Shown here one piece after another: positions 35,102 through 42,513 of a stretch of 64,000 nt of DNA. The notes under the pieces were generated by a model. It ran no database searches, was not told the DNA's origin, and worked only from the letters and a program-made list of their open reading frames with translations. Made by a program: the position numbers and the translations under genes. Numbering within the stretch: the first letter of the stretch is position 1; every line of letters begins with the position of its first letter. The DNA comes from Ignavibacteriales bacterium. Lineage in GTDB: Bacteria > Bacteroidota > Ignavibacteria > Ignavibacteriales > Ignavibacteriaceae. The stretch spans positions 1-64,000 of the forward strand of contig DPRR01000028.1 in NCBI GenBank assembly GCA_003538625.1, written 5' to 3'.

Positions 35102-35923
35102 TTATGCTTCTACTTCGTTAGGGATAATCTCTTTTTTAAGATTTCCTAAATCTCCGGATCGAATAGAGTCTATAATGCTTTGATCGCCTTCTAGCAATCT
35201 TAAAGCAACCCAACGAAGATTTGGCAGACCCGGATATTCGATTTCAATTTCTTTGCTAAGTTTTGCTATTGCCGTATTTAATTCTGCTGAATTAGTTTTT
35301 AATCTGTAGGGTTTACAAATATATTTTCCTAATGCAACATCATTGATCGCATTTAGCAATTCATTCATGCCTTCGCCCTGTCTTGCAGAAGTCGGAATTA
35401 TGGGGATTCCCAATTCTTTAGACAAAGTCCTGTCATCCACCTGAATACCATTTCTTCTTGCTTCATCCATAAGATTTAAACAAAGTACTGCACGATCAGT
35501 TATTTCAAGAATTTGTAAAACAAGATTTAGGTTTCTCTCTATTCTTGTTGCATCAACAACAATTACGGTAACATCCGGCTGTCCGAATAAAATAAAATCC
35601 CTTGCAACTTCTTCATCGGTGCTTGTAGATAAAAGCGAATATGTTCCCGGTAAATCAACAAGTTTAAATTTCTTTTCACTGTACTCAAATCCACCCTCCG
35701 CACGTGCAACAGTTTTACCCGGCCAATTACCAGTGTGTTGTCTTAATCCGGTAAGATAATTAAACACTGTACTTTTGCCAGTGTTCGGATTACCGGCAAG
35801 AGCAACAACAAAATCAAAATTACTCATATCGATACCAAGTTTTTTTAGATTGCCCATATTATGGACCGGACAATTGGCACAGTTATTTAAATCAACATTA
35901 CTCATAGCTGTTTTTTTCGTCAT
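35102..35923 (-). CDS. feoB: FeoB GTPase part (first half of a split FeoB)
   Basis: The 273-residue cytosolic G-protein portion of FeoB: G1 GNPNTGKS (44-51), the switch I threonine region NWPGKT, G3 DLPGTY (90-95), G4 NLMDEA (150-155) and a helical GDI-type domain ending EGDQSIIDSI. An extra N-terminal segment carries C15-x2-C18 (NCANCPVHN), which could bind metal or be redox-active. The frame ends in TAA where FeoB would normally run on into the membrane part. Its first 26 bases overlap the end of the DtxR-FeoA gene, so the two are translationally close. Confidence 0.9.
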   Translation of the reverse strand: MTKKTAMSNVDLNNCANCPVHNMGNLKKLGIDMSNFDFVVALAGNPNTGKSTVFNYLTGLRQHTGNWPGKTVARAEGGFEYSEKKFKLVDLPGTYSLLSTSTDEEVARDFILFGQPDVTVIVVDATRIERNLNLVLQILEITDRAVLCLNLMDEARRNGIQVDDRTLSKELGIPIIPTSARQGEGMNELLNAINDVALGKYICKPYRLKTNSAELNTAIAKLSKEIEIEYPGLPNLRWVALRLLEGDQSIIDSIRSGDLGNLKKEIIPNEVEA

Positions 35924-36932
35924 TAGTTAAATAAATTTTCTCTGTCTGCTGCTTACGAAGTGCAACTGTAGTTCCCCGAACTCTATATGCAACGGGATCT
36001 CCGGTTAAACTTTCTAACTCAGCTTCAATTTTAGTTCCCGGTACAATTCCCAAATCCATAAGTCTTCTTCTCTGCTGCCCGCGCAAAGCTTTTGCGATTC
36101 CAAGTATCGTTCCTTCTTCACCTATTTTTAATGATGAAAGAGTTTTAAATTTTCCCTCAATCTGTTTTTCAAACTTAAGTACTCCAACAGTAATGTTTTT
36201 TGCGATCAAAGGAGAGAGAATGCACTCTTCACCATTTGCAATAAATTTAATTCTCTTGTCTGAAACTTCCATCATTCTTATTTGCATTCCCGGATATAAT
36301 CCTTGAGCGAGAATCTGACTATATATTGCATTGGGTTCATCTTCAACGTGAATAATATTTGCAAATTCACCCGCTTTCATTTCATTCAATAACCTTCCTT
36401 TTTTAATCGGAAGATCACCCGAAGCTGATGGGATGGGATCACCATGGGGATCAAAAACGGGATTACCAATTTGTGCTGCAAGCTGGTCAGCTTGTTCTGG
36501 TGTTAATGTGTGTTCTAATTCTTCAGCTTTTTGATGCCACTCATGTTCCGTTACACTGGTTTCATCGGCTAAATATTTTTCCCAGAGCCTATGCACTCTT
36601 ATAATGCGCAAAGCATAAGATCTTCCGTCTGAAGTTAAACTCAATTCATCTTTTTTTGCCGATACAAGTCCCATCGATTCAAGTCTTGAAATAATATCAG
36701 TTGCATCATCTGCTGAAACAGATAGATTACCGGCAATACCATTTAGAGAACAGGTAGTATTATTATACTCGCAGTTGTATAAATATTTAAGAGCATCCTC
36801 AATTAAAACTTTTTTGCTAGCATAGTTTGATTTTTTCCAGATTGCAAGTATCCCTTTGTGTGGATAAAACACAAGCACAAGTATAAGTAATGCTATAATT
36901 CCTATTATTAAAAGGACTAATGGTTCATTCAT
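35898..36932 (-). CDS. Membrane-anchored DtxR-type regulator fused to two FeoA domains
   Basis: A 344-residue fusion. Residues 4-23 are a single membrane span, with basic residues after it. Residues about 38-110 are a winged helix, and about 111-170 carry the DtxR metal/dimer domain, including HRLWEKYL (H114), EWHQKAEELEH (H133 to H141) and DPHGDPIP (161-168). Two SH3-like FeoA domains follow at about 183-252 and 265-336 (RLMDLGIVPGTKI). FeoA assists FeoB in iron uptake, and DtxR proteins repress metal genes; a joined, membrane-bound form next to feoB could couple transport state to gene control. No close parallel comes to mind. It overlaps feoB by 26 bases. Confidence 0.85.
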   Translation of the reverse strand: MNEPLVLLIIGIIALLILVLVFYPHKGILAIWKKSNYASKKVLIEDALKYLYNCEYNNTTCSLNGIAGNLSVSADDATDIISRLESMGLVSAKKDELSLTSDGRSYALRIIRVHRLWEKYLADETSVTEHEWHQKAEELEHTLTPEQADQLAAQIGNPVFDPHGDPIPSASGDLPIKKGRLLNEMKAGEFANIIHVEDEPNAIYSQILAQGLYPGMQIRMMEVSDKRIKFIANGEECILSPLIAKNITVGVLKFEKQIEGKFKTLSSLKIGEEGTILGIAKALRGQQRRRLMDLGIVPGTKIEAELESLTGDPVAYRVRGTTVALRKQQTEKIYLTNDEKNSYE

Positions 36933-36940
36933 TTTGCAAC

Positions 36941-37600
36941 CTATTTTATCTTCTCAACAAAAATATTTGAGGCAATTTTACTGCTGACATTTATTTCCTT
37001 CTTATCTATAACAATTAAAACAGATCCATCGTATTCAAGTTTATCTTTTATAAAAATTTCTTTACCTAGTGTAATTCCAATTTTAGTTATATATGATAAA
37101 AGATTTTTAACATCATCATTAACACGAATTACTTTTGCAGATTCATTTTCGCTTAACTCCGTTATTGCCATAACTGCTTTGTTTTTTTTCATCTTTCCGT
37201 TTTTATCTGGAATCGGATAACCATGCGGATCAACTTCAGGATAATCTAAAAATTCTTCCAAAAGATTAATAATTTCATCCGAAGAAGAATGCTCTAACTT
37301 TTCTGCTTCATCATGAACCTTATCCCAGGGCATTCCCAGAGTCTGATGAAGAAAAACTTCCCAAATTCTATGGCGCCGCAACATGTTTTTAGCATAAGAT
37401 TCACCTTCACTTGTAAGTTTTATGCTCTTGTACTTTTGATAATCTACAAAACCATCGCGGGATAGTTTACGCAGCATATCTGTAACTGCTGCATTAGAAA
37501 TTTCTAATTTTGATGCAAGTAAATTCGGTTTTATCTCACCGGAATCATCCAGGTTTCGATAAATAGCCGTAAGATAATCTTCTTGTGAAATATTATTCAT
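36941..37600 (-). CDS. DtxR/MntR-type metal-dependent regulator
   Basis: A 219-residue repressor: winged helix about 5-70 with NAAVTDMLRKLSRDGFVDYQ, metal/dimerisation domain with RRHRIWEVFL (H77), VHDEAEKLEH (H96 to H104) and DPHGYPIP, and a C-terminal SH3-like/FeoA-type domain about 140-219. All usual metal-binding histidines/acidic residues are present; Fe or Mn cannot be told apart. First gene of the feo block. A 16-base palindrome 21 bases before its ATG is a likely operator for autoregulation. Confidence 0.93.
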   Translation of the reverse strand: MNNISQEDYLTAIYRNLDDSGEIKPNLLASKLEISNAAVTDMLRKLSRDGFVDYQKYKSIKLTSEGESYAKNMLRRHRIWEVFLHQTLGMPWDKVHDEAEKLEHSSSDEIINLLEEFLDYPEVDPHGYPIPDKNGKMKKNKAVMAITELSENESAKVIRVNDDVKNLLSYITKIGITLGKEIFIKDKLEYDGSVLIVIDKKEINVSSKIASNIFVEKIK

Positions 37601-37621
37601 TTAAGTTGTTCTAATTATATT

Positions 37622-37637
37622 TTTAAGCTCGCTTAAA
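37622..37637. promoter_or_regulatory. Palindromic operator, candidate DtxR box
   Basis: TTTAAGC-TC-GCTTAAA, perfect seven-base arms, placed 21 bases before the DtxR start. It resembles the TTTAGGC..GCCTAAA boxes bound by MntR/IdeR-type repressors. Only this copy was seen in front of a metal gene. Confidence 0.5.
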
Positions 37638-37650
37638 TTTATATAATGAC

Positions 37651-37681
37651 AAAATAAAAGGCAAAGGAATAATCTTTGCCT
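37651..37681 (-). terminator. Terminator after the B12-sensor gene
   Basis: AGGCAAAG and CTTTGCCT form an eight-base stem with a seven-base loop; on the - strand it is followed by TTTTATTTTG. It separates the B12 sensor transcript from the DtxR/feo block. Confidence 0.7.
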
Positions 37682-37691
37682 GTAAATTGGA

Positions 37692-38333
37692 TCACACTGA
37701 TTTCTGCTTGATGTATAGTTCTAAAGAATCCAGTGAGTTAATGCACACAACATTCTTATATTTTTTCAAAATATTATCTGAGTTTTCACTTAATGCTTGC
37801 CCGCCTATCAGTATTTTTTTTGTAGGAAAAAATCTTGTAATATGATCAACAACTTCAAGGAATCTGCCAAGGTTAAGATACAGGCTCCAGGAAAGTGCAA
37901 TAATTTCAGGATCAATCTGTTTTACAAACTTTAATATTTCTTTATTGGGAACAGATGCCCCCAGGTAATATGATTTCCATCCATTGAGTTCAAAAATATT
38001 TGAAACCATTTTTGCACCGATTTGATGATATTCTTTATCAATACATGTTACAACAACTTTTTTATCTGAATTAGATTTTCCAACCGGGGCAAAACGGTCT
38101 ATCAATGATTCAACTATCTGTGTGGCAAGATGCTCTTCTGGTATTGACAATTTATTATGATCCCATAGTTTACCAATTCTGTATAAAGATTTTTGAAATA
38201 GATCAACATAAATATTTTTTAAAACCACACCTTCATCAAGCAAGGCTTGCACAATTTGTATACATTTATCTTTGTCTCCATCAACCAGGGCGTTGTAAAA
38301 ACCAAGAAAGTCTGATTGTTTTATTTGTTTCAT
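37692..38333 (-). CDS. CarH-like adenosylcobalamin-binding photosensor module without DNA-binding domain
   Basis: A 213-residue protein made only of a helical cap (about 5-80) and a B12-binding Rossmann domain (about 90-210). The cap holds W57-x9-E67-H68 (KLWDHNKLSIPEEHLA), the W-x9-E-H motif that in CarH packs against the adenosyl group of coenzyme B12 and gives light sensing. The Rossmann domain has E101-x-H103-x2-G106, the lower-ligand motif, plus GASVPN and IGGQALS. The MerR-type HTH of CarH is absent. It may act through a partner, as AerR-type proteins do. The corrinoid adenosyltransferase gene is upstream on the same strand, which fits a need for adenosylcobalamin. Confidence 0.85.
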   Translation of the reverse strand: MKQIKQSDFLGFYNALVDGDKDKCIQIVQALLDEGVVLKNIYVDLFQKSLYRIGKLWDHNKLSIPEEHLATQIVESLIDRFAPVGKSNSDKKVVVTCIDKEYHQIGAKMVSNIFELNGWKSYYLGASVPNKEILKFVKQIDPEIIALSWSLYLNLGRFLEVVDHITRFFPTKKILIGGQALSENSDNILKKYKNVVCINSLDSLELYIKQKSV

Positions 38334-38431
38334 AAAGAGTTAATCCAATAAACTATGTGTAAGCTAATAATTCATTTTTGTATATAAAAGTTCCCAATTC
38401 AGAAAATCTGTACTTATTAGATTTGAATTTA

Positions 38432-38965
38432 CTATGATTCTATACCTTTTCTTGCCAGAACACCTTCCTGATAGTAATGTTTTATATTTTTCATTTCAGT
38501 TACAAGATCTGCAGCATCCAGGATTTTATCCGGACAATATCTGCCGGTTAAAATCAATTCAACATTTTCCGGTTTCATTTTCATAAATGTCATAACCTCT
38601 TCATCATTAAAGAGACCAAAATGAATTGAAACTAATATTTCATCAAGAATTATTAAATCAAACTTTCCGCTAAGCATTTTTGCTTTTGCTGTCTCAAGTC
38701 CGCGCCTTGCTTTATCCATCTCAACTTTGTTTGGAATTTCTTTCCTATAAACAAAATCATCACCGGCAAACTGTTCAATTGTAATCCATTCACTTAAAAA
38801 TTCTAAACTGTTCAATTCATTGTACGGATACTCTTTCATAAACTGTGCAATATAAGTTTTAAGTCCATATCCTGCAGCCCGCACAGCCTGCCCGATTGCT
38901 GCCGTTGATTTTCCTTTTCCGTTGCCGGTGTATATCTGGATAAAACCTTTTTTTAATTTGTTCAT
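38432..38965 (-). CDS. cobO: Corrinoid adenosyltransferase (CobO/BtuR type)
   Basis: Transfers the adenosyl group of ATP to cob(I)alamin to make coenzyme B12. The 177 residues have the P-loop GNGKGKST near residues 14-21, FMKEYPYNEL, LIILDEIL and ELILTGRYCPDKILDAADLVTEM, diagnostic of the CobA/CobO/BtuR family. It abuts the DinB-like gene (zero-base gap) and precedes the CarH-like B12-sensor gene by 98 bases. No cobalamin riboswitch is visible upstream. Confidence 0.95.
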   Translation of the reverse strand: MNKLKKGFIQIYTGNGKGKSTAAIGQAVRAAGYGLKTYIAQFMKEYPYNELNSLEFLSEWITIEQFAGDDFVYRKEIPNKVEMDKARRGLETAKAKMLSGKFDLIILDEILVSIHFGLFNDEEVMTFMKMKPENVELILTGRYCPDKILDAADLVTEMKNIKHYYQEGVLARKGIES

Positions 38966-39556
38966 TTAATTCTTAGGAAAGTCGGGATGATTAAAAATTT
39001 TTTCTGCTTGATTAAAATGTCTTCTATCGTGTAAATGAATTATTTCTAGAACATCGCAAAAATTTTCCTTAACAATTTTTACCGCCGGTGAAGACATAAC
39101 ATATTCATTAAGATTTAAATCTTCCGCAAATCTCACAAGATTAATTAGTCGCTTTTGCAAATCATAGAAGTCATCAAACACTTCTTTAGTATGATTACTT
39201 AAAGCAGGCATAAAAACAGCAAAGGTATTTGCTTTTTTTGAATTAGACGGATCAACCGATTTTATTAGATACTTACTTAACCATTTGTGCTTTACTTCTG
39301 TTTTAGAGCAATCAGTTGTTATTTTCATTTCGGAAAACTGTTTTTCAAATTCCTTAAAGTATAAATTGTTTGTAACAATAAGATGATCAACACATTCGGC
39401 TATACTCCAGTTTTTTTGCGAAGGTTTCCAGTTAATTTGAGAGACTGAAAGTATTTTAAACTTTCCGAAATCTTCGATTACTGATTCTGAATTTGCAATA
39501 AATTTATCTTTTAATTGTTGAATAGTTTGCAAAGTTATCTTCAATTTATTACTCAA
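38966..39556 (-). CDS. DinB-like four-helix protein
   Basis: A 196-residue DinB/YfiT-fold protein. Histidines in WSIAECVDHLIVTNNLYF and in IHLHDRRHFNQAEKI occupy the usual metal-binding positions of the fold. Members are thiol-dependent or metal-dependent enzymes whose substrates are mostly unknown. The start overlaps the stop of the metallo-hydrolase gene by four bases, and cobO follows directly, so these are one transcript; the functional link is not evident. Confidence 0.85.
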   Translation of the reverse strand: MSNKLKITLQTIQQLKDKFIANSESVIEDFGKFKILSVSQINWKPSQKNWSIAECVDHLIVTNNLYFKEFEKQFSEMKITTDCSKTEVKHKWLSKYLIKSVDPSNSKKANTFAVFMPALSNHTKEVFDDFYDLQKRLINLVRFAEDLNLNEYVMSSPAVKIVKENFCDVLEIIHLHDRRHFNQAEKIFNHPDFPKN

Positions 39557-40491
39557 AGATTAGGAAGTGTAAACGTTTTTCCAATATCATCAATACCCAG
39601 TTTTATTTTATATTTTACCACTGAATTGTTTAGCCATGTTAACGGCTCATCAATTGGTTCGCTTCCCTGCTTAAATGTTTTTGTGTGAATTGGAATAAAA
39701 TATTTTGCACCAATGTGTTCATCAGCCATTAGTAGTGCTTCCTCAGGATTGCAATGATTTTTTCTCCATGGCTCATAAGCGCCAATTGGCATTATTGCAA
39801 CTTCTATATTTTGATCTTTTAAGGGCTTAAATAAATCATGATATGCTGTATCCCCTCCAAACAGAATTTTCTTTCCATTCTTTTCCAGGATTAATGCGTT
39901 AAAACTTCTTCCGTCTTTCATATAACCTTTAGAGCGATCTTTTTCCCATGGATAACGCCAGCCAAAATGTTTTACTTCCAGTGCTTTAAATTTTATTCCG
40001 GCTAATTCTTTTTCCTCATTCCAATCAATTTCCTGCAAGGATTTCCATTCAAGTTCGGCAATTACATCGGCAGTGTTGTAAGAAGTTATACAATCGATTT
40101 GGTTTGGATATTTATTGACAATCGTTGAGAGCGTTTCATAATCCATATGATCCATGTGTGCATGTGAAAGTAGTATGATATCAGGTTTCGGAATTTCATC
40201 TGCGGTTAAAGCCGGATGAGTAAATCTGCCGGGACCAAACGTCATCCCAAATATGCTAACACCAACCCGCTCAAATAAAACTGGATCTGTTAAAATTGTT
40301 GTACCAAAAAAATTCATTAGAATTGTTGAGTGTCCAATCCAGGCAATATTTATTTCATCATTTTTCCATTGCGCCGGATCGGGTTTATAGTTAGAAAACG
40401 CAGGGGGTTGTTTTGCATGTATTTTTTCGTTTATAAATAAAAATCCTGCAGAAACTAATGAAATATTTCTTAAAAACTTTCTACGATTCAA
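39553..40491 (-). CDS. Tat-exported metallo-beta-lactamase-fold hydrolase (NAPE-PLD/UlaG-like)
   Basis: A 312-residue hydrolase with a twin-arginine signal (NRRKFLRNISLVSAGFLF, R3-R4) and an MBL core: WIGHSTILMNFFGTTILTDPV, the metal motif SHAHMDHMD, GGDTAYHDLF and IPIHTKTF. The pattern and the lead-in KPD-x-ILLSHAH match the NAPE-PLD/UlaG-like branch, not beta-lactamases. Its substrate is unknown; phospholipid or lactone-type esters are the usual guesses. It is first of the transcript MBL-DinB-cobO-B12 sensor and diverges from the GlsB-like gene. Confidence 0.9.
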   Translation of the reverse strand: MNRRKFLRNISLVSAGFLFINEKIHAKQPPAFSNYKPDPAQWKNDEINIAWIGHSTILMNFFGTTILTDPVLFERVGVSIFGMTFGPGRFTHPALTADEIPKPDIILLSHAHMDHMDYETLSTIVNKYPNQIDCITSYNTADVIAELEWKSLQEIDWNEEKELAGIKFKALEVKHFGWRYPWEKDRSKGYMKDGRSFNALILEKNGKKILFGGDTAYHDLFKPLKDQNIEVAIMPIGAYEPWRKNHCNPEEALLMADEHIGAKYFIPIHTKTFKQGSEPIDEPLTWLNNSVVKYKIKLGIDDIGKTFTLPNL

Positions 40492-40619
40492 TTACTTTCC
40501 TTTTCAGTGTTTTCTTATAAAACCAAATATTCTTATTAATAGTTCTAATTTAAATATTACAAGAAATTTATCAGAATAAAACCTATTTTTTGGTTACATA
40601 AAAAAACATTGAGGATGAA

Positions 40620-40892
40620 ATGTTTGAATTATTAATCTTATTGCTAATTGCGGGAATTACCGGCGGAATAGGGCGCTCGCTTGTTGGATTTAAACGAGGC
40701 GGCTGCATTATTTCAATAGTAGTTGGATTTATTGGCGCTTATATCGGAACAATACTTGCACGTGAATTTCATTTCCCTGATTTCTGGTCGCTTGAAATTC
40801 GTGGAATAAATTATCCCATTATTTGGTCGATAATTGGTGCGGCTGTTTTTACAGCGGTTTTAAGTTTAATTGTGCCCAAAAAAAACCAATAA
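40620..40892 (+). CDS. GlsB/YeaQ/YmgE-family small membrane protein
   Basis: A 90-residue inner-membrane protein with three spans and the family pattern G-x-x-G-x-x-G-R-x-x-x-G-F-K-R-G-G (ITGGIGRSLVGFKRGG) and GFIGAYIGTIL. The family, once called transglycosylase-associated, is stress-induced in many bacteria; its molecular role is unknown. GAGGA-like site GAGGA at 40611 precedes the ATG. It converges on the sirtuin gene with two bases between the stops. Confidence 0.9.
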   Translation: MFELLILLLIAGITGGIGRSLVGFKRGGCIISIVVGFIGAYIGTILAREFHFPDFWSLEIRGINYPIIWSIIGAAVFTAVLSLIVPKKNQ

Positions 40893-40894
40893 TA

Positions 40895-41635
40895 TTATTT
40901 TATTATTTTATTTTTAAGTGCCTTAACAATCTCAGGAAGTACTTTTCCGGCTTCTCCATAAAAAGATTTATCACACATTACTGATATCTCTGTTTCTTCA
41001 ATATTAACTTCTACAATATAAGATCCGGCCCGCTTTGCAGAATGTACTAATCCTGCTGCAGGATAAACAACTGCAGATGTACCAACAACAAAAAATATAT
41101 CACTATTAACGGCAGAGTTTTCTCCTCCCTCAAACTGATCTTCCGGCAAGTATTCTCCAAACCAAACCACATCAGGACGAATCAATCCGCCGCAATTACA
41201 TTTAGGAACTCCATCGGAAAAATCAAGTTCACCATTATAAAAGGTTTTGCATCTTACGCAATAATTTCTTTCAATATTTCCGTGCAGTTCAAAAATATTT
41301 TTGCTGCCGGCACGACGATGAAGATTATCAATATTTTGTGTTACAACTGTAACTTCATCAAATAAATCCTGCATATCTGCAATCGCAAAATGTCCGGCAT
41401 TTGGTTTTGAATCATGAATAATTTTTTTCCGGTGATTATACCACTCCCAAACCATTTTTGGATTACGCATAAACGCATTAAAATTAGCAAGTTCTTCAGG
41501 TTTTAATTTATTCCAGATACCGTCTTTTCCGCGAAAAGTTGGAATTCCGGATTCAGCTGAAATGCCGGCTCCTGTAAAGAAAACAATTTTTTTTGCTTTA
41601 GATAGTTTATTCAGAAATGTTTCATCGAAGTTCAT
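40895..41635 (-). CDS. cobB: NAD-dependent protein deacylase (sirtuin, CobB-like)
   Basis: Removes acyl groups from lysines, consuming NAD. The 246 residues contain GAGISAESGIPTFRG, VVTQNIDNLHRRAGS, the catalytic histidine in ELHGNI, a zinc site (CVRC then CNCG), IRPDVVWFGEYLPEDQ, and GTSAVVYPAA. The spacing of the zinc cysteines (C-x2-C, then C-x-C) is unusual for the second pair. The family is bacterial class III/U-type. Single gene. Confidence 0.95.
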   Translation of the reverse strand: MNFDETFLNKLSKAKKIVFFTGAGISAESGIPTFRGKDGIWNKLKPEELANFNAFMRNPKMVWEWYNHRKKIIHDSKPNAGHFAIADMQDLFDEVTVVTQNIDNLHRRAGSKNIFELHGNIERNYCVRCKTFYNGELDFSDGVPKCNCGGLIRPDVVWFGEYLPEDQFEGGENSAVNSDIFFVVGTSAVVYPAAGLVHSAKRAGSYIVEVNIEETEISVMCDKSFYGEAGKVLPEIVKALKNKIIK

Positions 41636-41667
41636 ATTAGTGCTACCACAAAACCGCTCCCTTGTAT

Positions 41668-41692
41668 TCCCTCTCCTTGTTAAGGAGAGGGA
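41668..41692. repeat. Intergenic palindrome TCCCTCTCCTT-GTT-AAGGAGAGGGA
   Basis: Perfect 11-base arms around a three-base loop, followed by TTAGTTAAGG. It matches, as I remember it, a common short intergenic repeat found across many bacterial genomes. Between the TPR gene and the sirtuin gene, it may also end the TPR transcript or be a simple dispersed element. Confidence 0.75.
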
Positions 41693-41706
41693 TTAGTTAA
41701 GGTTGA

Positions 41707-42495
41707 TTATTCGTTTTTAATTTCTTCATATAGTTTTTTTGATTCAGCCAAAACTGCATCGTCATCTTCATCCTGAACAGGTGCTTTTTCAACTTTCTTC
41801 AAAGTTTCTTTTGCTTTGTCATATTCATCTTCTTCCACATAAGCTTTGGCAAGTTCAAATAAAAACATCCTGAAGTTTGGCTTTAACTTAACAGCTATTT
41901 CAAGCAATCGAACCGCTTCTTCAGTATCACCCCAGCCTAATCCCAGCGGCAAACGAACAAGATATGCTTTTTCACAAACCTTTAAATGTGTTCTGCCCAA
42001 AACATAATGAGCCAATGCCTGTACATAATTACCTCCGTTGCCAAGTTGAATTGCTTTTTCACAATCAGACTTAACATCTTTCACTGTCCCAATGGCTGAA
42101 AATACTCCTTCAAACAAAGCAATTCTTCCATTGGCAATCGCTCGTCTTATATATGTTATTGATTGATTTGGTTCGAGTTTTACGGATTTGTCTGCATACT
42201 CAAGCGCTTTTTTATAAACTTTTTCCTGCTCATCTTTTTGCGTATCGGTTTTATCAGGCATTTTTTCGCCAAGATCAACATAAGCGCGACTAATGCGCCA
42301 GTATACTTCCCAATTATTCGGAGCAATCTTATCTGCTTGTAAATAAGTATCCAATGCCTTTTGATTCTGAAATTCGGCAACAAACTGATCCCCCTGTTTT
42401 AGAAGTTCATCAAGAGTCTGAGCAAATGAAGTACTGATTCCAAAAATAACCAGCAACAGGATAGATGACAGTTGTAGAATCTTTTTCATTTCCAT
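41707..42495 (-). CDS. Exported tetratricopeptide-repeat protein
   Basis: A 262-residue protein with a signal peptide (ILLLVIFGISTSFA) followed by four or five TPR-like helix pairs: ALDTYLQADKIAPNNWEVYW, ALEYADKSVKLEPNQSITY, ALAHYVLGRTHLKV, AVRLLEIAVKLKPNFRMF, YDKAKETLKKVEKAP. The repeats probably form a scaffold in the periplasm. Function unknown. The YhaM-like gene starts just before it on the same strand, 18 bases apart. Confidence 0.85.
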   Translation of the reverse strand: MEMKKILQLSSILLLVIFGISTSFAQTLDELLKQGDQFVAEFQNQKALDTYLQADKIAPNNWEVYWRISRAYVDLGEKMPDKTDTQKDEQEKVYKKALEYADKSVKLEPNQSITYIRRAIANGRIALFEGVFSAIGTVKDVKSDCEKAIQLGNGGNYVQALAHYVLGRTHLKVCEKAYLVRLPLGLGWGDTEEAVRLLEIAVKLKPNFRMFLFELAKAYVEEDEYDKAKETLKKVEKAPVQDEDDDAVLAESKKLYEEIKNE

Positions 42496-42513
42496 TCCTT
42501 CTTTAAATTTAGA

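Noticed and set aside
38966..39000. Cobalamin riboswitch before cobO
   Set aside because: cobO directly abuts the DinB-like gene; there is no leader to hold one.
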